Source: Caballeronia hypogeia (GTDB lineage: Bacteria; Pseudomonadota; Gammaproteobacteria; Burkholderiales; Burkholderiaceae). From it: DNA of 64,000 nucleotides. Positions 8,795-17,574 of this stretch are shown here, one piece after another. The number at the start of each line of letters is the position of its first letter. The stretch's first letter is position 1. The stretch spans positions 124,001-188,000 of the forward strand of contig NZ_FCOA02000009.1 of assembly GCF_001544875.2 (NCBI RefSeq), in the 5' to 3' direction. The notes below the pieces were generated by a model, which saw nothing but the letters and a program-made list of their open reading frames with translations, ran no database searches and was not told where the DNA came from. The translations under genes were made by a program, and so were the position numbers.

Positions 8795-10167
8795 GATTCG
8801 ATCCATTCGAGCAAGGGTTGCGTGGGCGCCGCGAGCAACGCGCCGCGCTCGTCGGTGACGCGCATCTTCGCGAGCCACGCTTCGAATTCGGGCGCGCGTT
8901 TCAGGTTCAGCGCGCGGCGTACGTAGAGTGCGTCATGAAACGAGGTGCTCTGGTAATTGAGCATGACGTCGTCCGCGCCCGGCACGCCCATGATGAAATT
9001 GACGTTCGCCACGCCCAGCAGCGTGAGCAGCGTGTCCATGTCGTCGGAATCGGCTTCGGCGTGGTTCGTGTAGCAGATGTCGCAGCCCATTGGCACGCCG
9101 AGCAGCTTGCCGCAGAAGTGATCTTCCAGTCCCGCGCGGATGATCTGCCGTCCGTCGTAGAGATATTCCGGGCCGATGAAACCCACCACCGTGTTCGTCA
9201 GCAACGGGCTGAAGCGCCGCGCGACCGCATAGGCGCGCGCCTCGCAGGTCTGCTGGTCGACGCCGTGATGCGCGTTCGCCGACAGCGCGCTGCCTTGACC
9301 CGTCTCGAAGTACATGACGTTGTCGCCGACGGTGCCGCGCTTCAGGGACAACGCCGCGTCGCGCGCTTCCTCCAGCATCGCAAGCGACACGCCGAAGCTC
9401 GCGTTTGCGCGCTCCGTGCCCGCGACGGACTGAAACACGAGATCGACCGGCGCGCCTTGTTCGATCGCCGCGAGCGTGTTGGTGACGTGCGTGAGGACGC
9501 AGGATTGCATCGGCACGTCGTAGCGCTGGCGGAAGTCGTCCATCATCGCGAGCAGGCGGCCGATGGCGGCGGGCGAATCCGACGCCGGATTGATGCCGAT
9601 GACCGCATCGCCGCAGCCGTAGAGCAGGCCGTCGAGCATCGAGGCGGCGATGCCCTTCGGATCGTCGGTCGGATGATTCGGCTGCAGCCGCACCGACAAA
9701 TGCCCCGGCAGCCCGATCGTCGTGCGAAAGCGCGTGACCACCGGACGCTTGCGCGCCGCGAGGATCAGATCCTGGTTGCGCATGATCTTGGAGACGGCCG
9801 CGGCCATTTCCGGCGTGACGCCCATCGTGATGCGTTCGAGCGCGGCCGTGTCGGTGCTGTCGGCGAGCAGCCATTCGCGGAATTCGCCGACCGTTAGATC
9901 CGCGATCGGCGCGAAGGCCTCACGGGAATGCGTGTCGAAGACCAGGCGCGTGACTTCGTCGTGCTCGTAGGGAATCAGCGGTTCGTTCAGAAACGCGCTG
10001 AGCGACACCCGCGCGAGCGCCATTTTCGCGGCGACGCGCTCTTCTTCCGTCGCCGCCGCGACGCCCGCGAGTTCGTCGCCGGAGCGGCGCGGACTGGCGC
10101 GCGCGAGCAGCGTCTTCAGATCGTCGAAACGGTAGCCGCGTGCGCCGATCGTCTCGTGATAGCTCAT
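8791..10167 (-). CDS. eutB: Ethanolamine ammonia-lyase large subunit
   Basis: 458-residue catalytic alpha subunit (E. coli EutB is about 453). It forms the TIM barrel that binds ethanolamine and adenosylcobalamin. Recognisable segments are TIGLPGHLSVRLQPNHPTDD, GDAVIGINPASDSP, THVTNTLAAIEQGAPVDLVF and MYFETGQGSALSANAHHGVD. The start MSYHETIGARGYRF at 10167 is preceded by a good GGAGAG ribosome site. It is translationally coupled to eutC. The upstream 137 bases separate it from the divergent mnmH; no convincing sigma-54 promoter was seen there despite the neighbouring activator. The window also encodes late corrin-synthesis genes, which could supply its cofactor. Confidence 0.97.
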   Translation of the reverse strand: MSYHETIGARGYRFDDLKTLLARASPRRSGDELAGVAAATEEERVAAKMALARVSLSAFLNEPLIPYEHDEVTRLVFDTHSREAFAPIADLTVGEFREWLLADSTDTAALERITMGVTPEMAAAVSKIMRNQDLILAARKRPVVTRFRTTIGLPGHLSVRLQPNHPTDDPKGIAASMLDGLLYGCGDAVIGINPASDSPAAIGRLLAMMDDFRQRYDVPMQSCVLTHVTNTLAAIEQGAPVDLVFQSVAGTERANASFGVSLAMLEEARDAALSLKRGTVGDNVMYFETGQGSALSANAHHGVDQQTCEARAYAVARRFSPLLTNTVVGFIGPEYLYDGRQIIRAGLEDHFCGKLLGVPMGCDICYTNHAEADSDDMDTLLTLLGVANVNFIMGVPGADDVMLNYQSTSFHDALYVRRALNLKRAPEFEAWLAKMRVTDERGALLAAPTQPLLEWIES

Positions 10168-10304
10168 CGCCTCTCCTTCGCGCCGGTCGATCGGCACACT
10201 TTAACGCTTCTGGCACTTTTGAAAGAAATTCGCGCCGTCCGGGCCGATTTCCGCCCGCATGCGATAATTTTTCATTCGCCCGTCCCCGGACCCGCCCGCA
10301 ATCC

Positions 10305-11372
10305 GTGAAAAACCTGCTCGTTACCATCGACCGTCTGTGCGATTTCGACGAAATCGTCGACGTCCGCACACCGCTCGAATTCGCCGAGGACCACATTCCC
10401 GGCGCGATCAACGCGCCCGTGCTCAGCAACGAGGAGCGCGTGATCGTCGGCACGATGTACAAGCAGGTCTCGCCGTTCGAGGCGACGCGCGTCGGCGCGG
10501 CGATGGTCGCGCGCAACATCGCGCATCATCTCGACACGCTGTTCGCGGACAGGCCGCGCAACTGGCGTCCGCTCGTCTATTGCTGGCGTGGCGGCAAGCG
10601 CTCCGGCTCGATGACGACGTGGCTCAACATGATCGGCTGGCAGGCGCGCCAGCTCGACGGCGGCTACAAGGCGTACCGGCGCGACGCGCTCGAACGGCTG
10701 GGCGCGCTGCCGCAACGCTTCCGCTACGTCGTGCTGATCGGCCATACGGGCAGCGGCAAGACGCGCCTGCTGAACGCGCTGGATGCGGCCGGCGCGCAGA
10801 CGCTCGATCTGGAAGGGCTCGCCGCGCATCGCGGATCGTTGCTCGGCGCGTTGCCGGGGCGTCCGCAGCCATCGCAGAAGGCATTCGATTCGGCGCTGGT
10901 CGCGACGCTTTCGGGCTTCGATCGGGCGAAACCGGTTTTTGCCGAAGCGGAAGGGCGGCGCATCGGCTCGATCACGCTGCCCGACGCGCTGCTCGACAGT
11001 CTGCATGCGGCCTCGTGCCTGGAAGTCGAGGCGCGGCGCGAGGACCGCATCGCGTTTCTGTTGCAGGACTACGCGCATCTGTTCGACGATCCCGCGTTCT
11101 TCAAGACGCAGTTGTCGAAGCTCGTCGGGCTGCATAGCCGCGAGCGCGTGGAGCACTGGCATCGTCTGATCGATGAAAACGCGCGCGCCGAACTGTTCGC
11201 CGAACTGATCGACCGTCATTACGATCCCGCTTATGGGCGCAGCAGCAAGGCGCTCTACACCGGATTGCCGCACGCGGCGCATGTGCTGTTCCGCCCGAAC
11301 GACGCCGACAGCCTCGATCAGGCGAAGGCGCTGCTGGCCCAGCTCGCCGAGACCACCCCGGCGCTCGGCTGA
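10305..11372 (+). CDS. mnmH: tRNA 2-selenouridine synthase
   Basis: 355-residue enzyme (SelU/MnmH, formerly YbbB) that replaces sulfur of 2-thiouridine at tRNA wobble position 34 with selenium from selenophosphate, through a geranylated intermediate. The N-terminal rhodanese domain (1-125) carries the catalytic Cys93 in VYCWRGGKRSGSM. The C-terminal domain starts with a P-loop, GHTGSGKT, at about 146-153. The GTG at 10305 (VKNLLVTIDRLCDFD) is the best start; longer reading enters the divergent eutB leader. The next gene, a permease, begins 30 bases downstream and is likely co-transcribed. No selD is present in the window. Confidence 0.95.
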   Translation: MKNLLVTIDRLCDFDEIVDVRTPLEFAEDHIPGAINAPVLSNEERVIVGTMYKQVSPFEATRVGAAMVARNIAHHLDTLFADRPRNWRPLVYCWRGGKRSGSMTTWLNMIGWQARQLDGGYKAYRRDALERLGALPQRFRYVVLIGHTGSGKTRLLNALDAAGAQTLDLEGLAAHRGSLLGALPGRPQPSQKAFDSALVATLSGFDRAKPVFAEAEGRRIGSITLPDALLDSLHAASCLEVEARREDRIAFLLQDYAHLFDDPAFFKTQLSKLVGLHSRERVEHWHRLIDENARAELFAELIDRHYDPAYGRSSKALYTGLPHAAHVLFRPNDADSLDQAKALLAQLAETTPALG

Positions 11373-11402
11373 CCGATTTCAACTCACTCGAAAGAAAAAG
11401 AT

Positions 11403-12452
11403 ATGACCACGCTTCGACAACCTCGCGTCGCGCTCGGCTGGATGGTGTTTCTGCTGATCGCGGTCGTGGGACTGTTCTACGTGAAATGGTTTCCGTATTA
11501 CAACCGCGCGTTCGTCGCGGCGAGCCAGCATTCCATCGGCAAATCCATTCTGATGGGCACCGCCGCGAGCGCGCCCGAACCGTCGTGGCAGGCCGCGCTC
11601 GATTACGCGATAACCTACGGCAAGGCCATCTGGCAGGCGATGGTGCTGGGTCTTCTGCTCGGTTCCGCCGTGCAGGCGCTGATTCCGCCGCGCTGGGTCG
11701 CGCGGGCGCTGGGCGAGCACAATTTCGGCAGCGTCGTGAACGGCGGGCTGATGTCGCTGCCCGGCATGATGTGCACGTGCTGCGCGGCGCCCGTCGTCGC
11801 GGGCCTGCGCGCGCGCGAGGCGGCGCCGGGCGCGGCGGTCGCGTTCTGGCTCGGCAATACCGTGCTCAATCCTGCCGCGCTCGTTTTCATGGGCTTCGTG
11901 CTCGGCTGGGAATGGACGGGCCTGCGCTTCGTGCTCGGCGTGTTGATGGTATTCGGTCTCGGCTACGCAGTGAACCGCATGGTGACGCCGGCGCAGGCCG
12001 CGGCGTCGCGCGCGGCTTTGTCGAAGCTCATCGAGGAAGACGAACCGGGCACCGCGTTTTCGCGCTGGATCAAGATCCTCGGCCGCATGACGTTGAGGCT
12101 CGTGCCCGAATACATCGTGCTCGTGCTGCTGCTCGGCGCGGCGCGCGCGTGGCTCTTTCCGCACATCGGGCCGGATATCGGCAACGGCATGCTGTGGATC
12201 GCCGCGTTTGCCGTCGCCGGCACGCTGTTCGTCATTCCGACTGCCGGCGAAGTGCCCATCATTCAGGCGATGCTGTCGCTCGGCATGGCGGTGGGCCCCG
12301 CCGGCGCGTTGCTGATGACCTTGCCGCCGGTCAGCGTGCCGTCGCTGGCGATGCTCGCGAAGTCGTTTCCGCCGCGCGTGCTCGCGTTCGTTGCCGTGGC
12401 GGTGATTCTGTTCGGGATCGCAAGCGGATTGATTGCGGCGGCGTTTTTCTGA
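11403..12452 (+). CDS. Permease of the ArsP/YraQ/SO_0444-like superfamily with CTCC motif
   Basis: 349-residue membrane protein with about 8-10 helices. After the second hydrophobic region it has LMSLPGMMCTCCAAPVVAGL, a Cys-rich re-entrant motif that aligns with the Cys motifs of the ArsP/YraQ permease superfamily, here as CTCC (124-127). GNTVLNPAALVFMGF and the second-half IPTAGEVPIIQAM complete the inverted-repeat pattern. Relatives export arsenicals or Cu/Zn ions; the substrate of this form is unknown. It follows mnmH by 30 bases in the same direction, which invites a link to selenium, but that is inference. The start at 11403 has a purine-rich GAAAGAAAAAG upstream. Confidence 0.8.
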   Translation: MTTLRQPRVALGWMVFLLIAVVGLFYVKWFPYYNRAFVAASQHSIGKSILMGTAASAPEPSWQAALDYAITYGKAIWQAMVLGLLLGSAVQALIPPRWVARALGEHNFGSVVNGGLMSLPGMMCTCCAAPVVAGLRAREAAPGAAVAFWLGNTVLNPAALVFMGFVLGWEWTGLRFVLGVLMVFGLGYAVNRMVTPAQAAASRAALSKLIEEDEPGTAFSRWIKILGRMTLRLVPEYIVLVLLLGAARAWLFPHIGPDIGNGMLWIAAFAVAGTLFVIPTAGEVPIIQAMLSLGMAVGPAGALLMTLPPVSVPSLAMLAKSFPPRVLAFVAVAVILFGIASGLIAAAFF

Positions 12453-12740
12453 ACACGTCGTCCGCGCCGGTCGTTCATTCGACACGGCCACTTCTGTCGT
12501 GTTTATGGGAGGACCGTGCGCGCTCGGCGGCACGTCAATCGAGATTGTTTCGGTTTCCGATCAGCCTTCGTCACGAGATGGTGAGCGTTGTGACTGGTAT
12601 GCAACGCCGTCCTCCTGGTATCGACATATTCCGAACCTGTCCCAAGCTCTCCGTCGTGTCTCGCCGAGTATCATCAATAGCCGCTGCGCTCTGTCTTTTA
12701 GCGGCAATTATGAAAACGAGAAACTGAGAGACGAAACTGT
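12453..12740. other. AT-richer gap before the DUF262 gene
   Basis: 288 bases without a credible gene. Base composition drops compared with the flanking permease and continues so into the next gene, which fits the left boundary of an acquired block. No direct repeats or integrase remnants were recognised. Confidence 0.5.
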
Positions 12741-14603
12741 ATGGATGCAAACGCGATTGCGGTTTTGGACATCTTCGAAAAGAAGATGAGGCTCGAGATT
12801 CCGATGTTCCAACGGCAATACGTCTGGAATCGAGAGCATCAATGGGAGCCGCTCTGGGAGGATATCTCCCGAAAATTCACTGAGTTCATCGAAGACAGGA
12901 AGGACGCTCCCGTCCACTTCCTGGGGGCGATGGTGCTCGATCAGAAACAGACTCAGACCGGACGCGTCGAGCGTCGGAGTGTCATTGACGGGCAACAGCG
13001 GCTCACGACGCTTCAGCTTTTCCTGGCCGCGTTTCGGGATTTTTGTCGGGAAGAGGGGCTAGCTGATTTTGCGGACGAGTGCGAGAAATTCACACTCAAT
13101 ACCGGCCGCATGGCTGAGCCGGAAATAGAGCAATTCAAGGTCTGGCCTACGCTTTCCGACAGAAACCAGTTCAGGGACGTTCTTACAGCCGGATCACGCG
13201 CGGCCTTGGAAGGACTTCATCCGCTGGTCCGCCGGCCGCGCGCGCGGAAGCCTGATCCGCGTCCCCGCATGGTCGAGGCATATCTGTTTTTTTACGAGCA
13301 GTTGGTTGAATTCTTCAAAGGTACGGACAGCGCCCCCGCGCTGGCGGCCGATATTTCTCTCGCCGATCGGCTGGAAGAGTGCTTCGAGGCACTGAAGACG
13401 GCGCTCAAGGTCGTAGCGATCGATCTCGAACGCGATGACGACGCCCAGGTGATCTTCGAGACGCTCAACGCAAGAGGGGAGCCGCTATTGCCGGCTGACC
13501 TGCTGCGAAATTACATCTTCTTGCGTGCGGCGAGGCAGGGCGAAGCTCAGGAAGAGCTCTACAAGCAATATTGGGCCGAGTTTGATGAAGATTTCTGGCG
13601 CGAAGAAGTAACGCAAGGGCGTCTTCGTCGGCCCAGAAGCGACCTTTTTATCCAGCATTTTCTCGCCAGCAAGCAGGCGCGCGATATTCCGATTAAACAC
13701 CTGTTCGTTGAATACAAGTACTGGATCGACCGCGCGAAACCATTCAATACAGTTCGGGACGAACTTGTGTCGATCGCAAAGCGACGCGACGATTTTCGTC
13801 GGATCTCGGTTCCGGACAAATGCAATGTCCTGGGCCGTCTCGCTCGTTTCCTCAGCGTGTTCGACGTGAGCACCGCTTATCCGCCCTTGCTTGCATTGCT
13901 TGATGGCGGCGCCAACGACGCGGAGATGGCAAGGATTGCAGAGATTCTGGAAAGCTATCTCCTGCGTCGAGCGATTTGCGGTGCCGAGACAAAGGCATAT
14001 AACCGCCTGTTCATGGCGTTGACGCGGGCAATCCGGCGTGACGGAGCGAAGGCGGATGTCGTAGCCGAACATCTTGCCGGGTTGCACAGCGCCACGGACG
14101 AATGGCCGAGCGATGAAGCATTCGCCCGCGCATGGATGAGCAGAAATGCGTATTCTCAACTGAACAACATGCGCATTACTTACGTGCTCGGGCGCATCAG
14201 CAAGACGTACTTGAGTTCGAAGATGGAGGCGCTCAAGTTCGACGGTCCCATCACGGTCGAACACATCATGCCGCAAGGATGGGTGGCACATTGGCCGTTG
14301 CAGGATGGATCGAAGGGGATTGAGGACGCATGGTTGCAGGGTGACGGCGAGCCTCGAGCACTTGCCAGCGAGCGACGAGATAGCCTGGTTCAGACCTTCG
14401 GCAATCTGACGCTTATCACAGGTAGCCTGAACAGTTCCATCAAGCATGGTCCCTGGCAGGAGAAGCGTCGCGAGATCCTCGCGCATTCCTTGCTGCCCAT
14501 CAATACTCAGCTGCACCAATACGACGTGTGGGACGAGGATGCAATCGAGACGCGCGGACGTGAGCTTCTCGATCGAGCACTCAAGCTTTGGCCGCGCCGC
14601 TAG
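12741..14603 (+). CDS. Orphan DUF262/DUF1524 (GmrSD-like) protein
   Basis: 620-residue protein with the two-part layout of GmrS/GmrD fusions and BrxU-like enzymes. The N-terminal DUF262 domain starts with a PMFQRQYVWN box (about 21-30) and contains the signature IDGQQRLTTLQLF (82-94), expected to bind and split nucleotides. The C-terminal DUF1524 domain has an HNH-like VEHIMPQ (His508) followed by FGNLTLITGSLNSSIKHGPW, a nuclease-type active site. Such proteins can restrict phage with modified DNA (family knowledge). Codon choice is visibly less GC-rich than in the neighbours, and no methylase or other defence gene adjoins it. It sits between a permease and cyd genes. Function as defence is inference. 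Confidence 0.88.
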   Translation: MDANAIAVLDIFEKKMRLEIPMFQRQYVWNREHQWEPLWEDISRKFTEFIEDRKDAPVHFLGAMVLDQKQTQTGRVERRSVIDGQQRLTTLQLFLAAFRDFCREEGLADFADECEKFTLNTGRMAEPEIEQFKVWPTLSDRNQFRDVLTAGSRAALEGLHPLVRRPRARKPDPRPRMVEAYLFFYEQLVEFFKGTDSAPALAADISLADRLEECFEALKTALKVVAIDLERDDDAQVIFETLNARGEPLLPADLLRNYIFLRAARQGEAQEELYKQYWAEFDEDFWREEVTQGRLRRPRSDLFIQHFLASKQARDIPIKHLFVEYKYWIDRAKPFNTVRDELVSIAKRRDDFRRISVPDKCNVLGRLARFLSVFDVSTAYPPLLALLDGGANDAEMARIAEILESYLLRRAICGAETKAYNRLFMALTRAIRRDGAKADVVAEHLAGLHSATDEWPSDEAFARAWMSRNAYSQLNNMRITYVLGRISKTYLSSKMEALKFDGPITVEHIMPQGWVAHWPLQDGSKGIEDAWLQGDGEPRALASERRDSLVQTFGNLTLITGSLNSSIKHGPWQEKRREILAHSLLPINTQLHQYDVWDEDAIETRGRELLDRALKLWPRR

Positions 14604-14654
14604 TTTCGAGGCAGACGGGCTGGCGCGGGCGGCATTGCCGCGCCCGCGTCGGCA

Positions 14655-14792
14655 TCAATGAATCGCCGCTCCCGCCTTGATCAGCAGCTTGAACGGCAGC
14701 GCGAGCAGCATCGCGCCGCCGACGCCCGCCATCCACAGCGCGATGAACCAGAACACCTTGCGCGCGCGATCAATGGTAGTGATGTTCGCCAT
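14655..14792 (-). CDS. DUF2474-like small subunit of cytochrome bd oxidase (CydX-like)
   Basis: 45-residue single-span membrane peptide. The N-terminus MANITTIDRARKVFWFIAL leads into one hydrophobic helix (about 14-36). Such peptides (CydX, CydZ, DUF2474) stabilise bd-type oxidases. It overlaps the 3' end of cydB by 23 bases in another frame, the usual place for this subunit. The start at 14792 gives the family length of about 40-50 residues. Too short for most gene callers but well supported by position and composition. Confidence 0.8.
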   Translation of the reverse strand: MANITTIDRARKVFWFIALWMAGVGGAMLLALPFKLLIKAGAAIH

Positions 14793-15771
14793 GGCGCACC
14801 TTTCCTCTGAATACCCAATAGCCTAGCGTGGTGTAAGCGACGATCACCGGCAGAATCACTGCCGCGCCGACGATCGTGAAGAGCTGGCTCGAACGCGGCG
14901 CGGCCGCGTCCCAGATCGACACGCCCGGAAAAATCTCGTGCGGTGAGATGCTCAACACGAGACCCGAGAAGCCCAGAAACACGAAGCCGAGCGCCATCGC
15001 GAACGGCCGCTTCTCATGGCGCGATGCAATCGAGCGGCGCATGGCCCACGCGCAACCGGCGACGAGAACCGGCACCGGCAACATCCGATAGAACCACGGC
15101 GAATCGAACCAGCGCGAGGCGATGCCCGCATCCTGCAACGGCGTCCAGACGCTGACGACGGCGATCGTCGCGAGCTGCAGAACCGTCAGCGGCCACACCA
15201 CGCGATACATGCGCCGCTGCAGATCGCCTTCGGTCTTCGCGATCAGCCAGCACGCCCCGAGGAGCGCATAGGTGACGACCAGCGCGCCGCCCGTGAAGAT
15301 CGAGAACGGCGTGAACCAGCCGAAGGCATCGCCGGAAAAGCGGCCATCGGCGACGGGAATGCCGTCGAGAAACGCGCCCAGCGCCACGCCCTGGAAGAAC
15401 GTCGCGCCCGTCGATCCGCCAATGAACGCGAGGTCCCACATATGCTTCGTGCGCTGCGCCTTCGCGCGGATCTCGAACGACACGCCGCGGAAGATCAGGC
15501 ACACGAGCATCAGCACGAGCGGCAGATAGAGCGCGGACAGCACGGTCGAATAGACCATCGGGAACGCGGCGAACAGGCCCGCGCCGCCGAGCACGAGCCA
15601 GGTTTCGTTGCCGTCCCACACGGGCGCGACGGTGTTCATCATCACGTCGCGATCGTGCTGATCGGGAAAGAACGGAAAGAGAATGCCGATGCCGAGATCG
15701 AAGCCGTCGAGCACGACGTAGAGGAACAGGCCCAGCGCGATGATCGCGGCCCAGGCGAGCGTGAGATCCAT
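14770..15771 (-). CDS. cydB: Cytochrome bd-type (cyanide-insensitive) ubiquinol oxidase subunit II
   Basis: 333-residue inner-membrane subunit II of a bd-type quinol oxidase (CioB/CydB). The N-terminus MDLTLAWAAIIALGLFLYVV and the DGFDLGIGILFPFF segment are diagnostic, as is APVWDGNETWLVLGGAGLFA. About eight membrane helices are predicted. Its start lies 4 bases after the cydA stop, so the genes are co-transcribed cydA-cydB-DUF2474. It ends with a short histidine tail (HGEHHYH). The enzyme reduces oxygen to water without proton pumping. Confidence 0.96.
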   Translation of the reverse strand: MDLTLAWAAIIALGLFLYVVLDGFDLGIGILFPFFPDQHDRDVMMNTVAPVWDGNETWLVLGGAGLFAAFPMVYSTVLSALYLPLVLMLVCLIFRGVSFEIRAKAQRTKHMWDLAFIGGSTGATFFQGVALGAFLDGIPVADGRFSGDAFGWFTPFSIFTGGALVVTYALLGACWLIAKTEGDLQRRMYRVVWPLTVLQLATIAVVSVWTPLQDAGIASRWFDSPWFYRMLPVPVLVAGCAWAMRRSIASRHEKRPFAMALGFVFLGFSGLVLSISPHEIFPGVSIWDAAAPRSSQLFTIVGAAVILPVIVAYTTLGYWVFRGKVRHGEHHYH

Positions 15772-15775
15772 ATTC

Positions 15776-17182
15776 TTATGCTCCTTCGATGGACTGATGC
15801 GGAAGACTCAGCGGGCGACGCGCGCTGCCGTCGTGCGATGTCGGTTCGTGCGTATGGGCGCCCGGCAATGCGGGACCATGACGCAGAAGCTTCAGCAGGT
15901 AGTAGATGCCAGTGCCGAACACGATCGTGTAGACGATCACGAAGGCCAAGAGCGAAACGCCGACCTGCTGCGCGGTGACGGGCGACACGGCGTCGGCCGT
16001 GCGCATGACGCCGTACACGACCCACGGCTGACGGCCCGCTTCGGTCGTCACCCAGCCCGCGAGCAGCGTGATGAAGCCGGTCGGGCCCATCGCGAGCGCG
16101 AAGCGGTGGAACCAGCGCGCATCGAACAGCCTGCGTTTGCGATGCAGCCACCATGCGGCGAAGGACATCAGGATCATCAGCACGCCGAGGCCGGCCATCA
16201 CGCGGAAGCTCCAGAACACGAGCGTCGAGTTCGGGCGGTCTTCCTTCGGAAATTCCTTGAGGCCGCGAATCTCGCCGTCCCAGCTATGCGTGAGGATCAG
16301 GCTGCCGAGATGCGGAATCGACACGGCGTACTTCGTGGTTTCGGCTTCCATGTCGGGAATGCCGAAGAGATTGAGCGCGGTGCCGCCTTTCTCGGTGTCC
16401 CAGATGCCTTCGATCGCCGCGATCTTCGCCGGCTGATGTTCGCGCGTGTTGAGACCGTGCGCGTCGCCGACGAGCGCCTGGATCGGCGTCAGGGCGAGCA
16501 GCAGCCAGAGCGACATCGAGAACATCTTGCGGATGGCCGGATCGCGCCGGCCTTTCAGCAGATGCCACGCGCCGGTCGCGGCCACCACCAGCGCCGCGAC
16601 GATGAACGCAGCGATCGCCATGTGCGCGAGCCGGTACGGAAACGACGGGTTGAAGATGATCGCGAACCAGTCGACCGGCACGACATGATCGCCTTCGATT
16701 CGAAAGCCCTGCGGCGTCTGCATCCAGCTATTCGACGCGAGAATCCAGAACGTCGAGATGAGCGTGCCGATGGCGACCATCAGCGTCGCGCCGAAGTGCG
16801 CCTTCGGACCGACCTTGTTCCAGCCGAACAGCATGATGCCGAGGAAGCCCGCCTCCAGGAAGAACGCGGTCATCACTTCGTACGTGAGAAGGGGACCAGT
16901 GACCGGACCGGCGAAGCTCGAAAAGCCGCCCCAATTGGTGCCGAATTCGTAGGCCATGACGACGCCCGACACGACGCCCATGCCGAACGCGACGGCGAAG
17001 ACCTTCGACCAGAAAAGACAGAGTTCCTTGTAGACCGGCTTGCCGGTTTTGAGCCAGGCGCCTTCGAGCACCGCGATGAAGCTCGCGAGTCCGATGGAAA
17101 GCGCCGGAAAGATGATGTGAAACGAAACGGTGAACGCGAACTGGATTCGCGCCAGATCGAGTGCTTCGGGAGTCGAATGCAT
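15776..17182 (-). CDS. cydA: Cytochrome bd-type (cyanide-insensitive) ubiquinol oxidase subunit I
   Basis: 468-residue subunit I carrying haems b558, b595 and d. The N-terminal ARIQFAFTVSFHIIFPALSI gives the conserved helix I with its His ligand. GRQPWVVYG (in GWVTTEAGRQPWVVYGVMRT) is the quinol-site signature. The Q loop between helices is short, as in CioA-type, cyanide-insensitive oxidases, consistent with a length near 470 rather than 520. The start at 17182 (MHSTPEALDLARIQF) fits the family. It heads the cydAB-DUF2474 operon; a 392-base upstream region separates it from the divergent metallopeptidase. Confidence 0.95.
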   Translation of the reverse strand: MHSTPEALDLARIQFAFTVSFHIIFPALSIGLASFIAVLEGAWLKTGKPVYKELCLFWSKVFAVAFGMGVVSGVVMAYEFGTNWGGFSSFAGPVTGPLLTYEVMTAFFLEAGFLGIMLFGWNKVGPKAHFGATLMVAIGTLISTFWILASNSWMQTPQGFRIEGDHVVPVDWFAIIFNPSFPYRLAHMAIAAFIVAALVVAATGAWHLLKGRRDPAIRKMFSMSLWLLLALTPIQALVGDAHGLNTREHQPAKIAAIEGIWDTEKGGTALNLFGIPDMEAETTKYAVSIPHLGSLILTHSWDGEIRGLKEFPKEDRPNSTLVFWSFRVMAGLGVLMILMSFAAWWLHRKRRLFDARWFHRFALAMGPTGFITLLAGWVTTEAGRQPWVVYGVMRTADAVSPVTAQQVGVSLLAFVIVYTIVFGTGIYYLLKLLRHGPALPGAHTHEPTSHDGSARRPLSLPHQSIEGA

Positions 17183-17574
17183 GATGACTTTGTGCCTTGA
17201 AATTCACGCGCGCCCCGGTTTGCGAGGCGTATGTGTCCTGTGCCGGATCAGACGTGTGACGGGCCGGAGCTTAGCGCCATTTCGAGAAAGTGTTGCGCTG
17301 CGTCAGTGATCCTGCGTTGCGCGTATATGCCGCAGTTTCAAGCGCTTAAGGTCGCTATCGGGTTGATTTTCCGGCTATTTCGAGATGGCTTTATAGTGCG
17401 GTGCGGCAAGTCGGCGCAGGCGTGTTCGCGACAATCGACCGCACTGTTTCGAGCTGCGCGAAAGATCATTCCACAAGGAAAATTTACGTGGCTCCGGCAC
17501 GGGTTGTGCGATTCGCACGGGTACCATAATGGCTTTTGAACGCGCGCACCGCGCGAGCAGCAAGGAGAAGGATC
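17183..17574. other. Divergent intergenic region, cydA / metallopeptidase
   Basis: 392 bases holding promoters in both directions. A good -10-like TTTATAGT lies at 17390-17397, but no -35 box sits at the right spacing. No FNR/ANR box of the TTGAT-N4-ATCAA form was found, although oxygen control of cydAB would be expected. Confidence 0.45.

Noticed and set aside
10168..10304. Sigma-54 promoter for eutBC (TGGCAC at about 10211).
   Set aside because: It is on the wrong strand for eutB and has no GC at the -12 position.
17183..17574. FNR/ANR box controlling cydAB.
   Set aside because: No TTGAT-N4-ATCAA match or near match was found.
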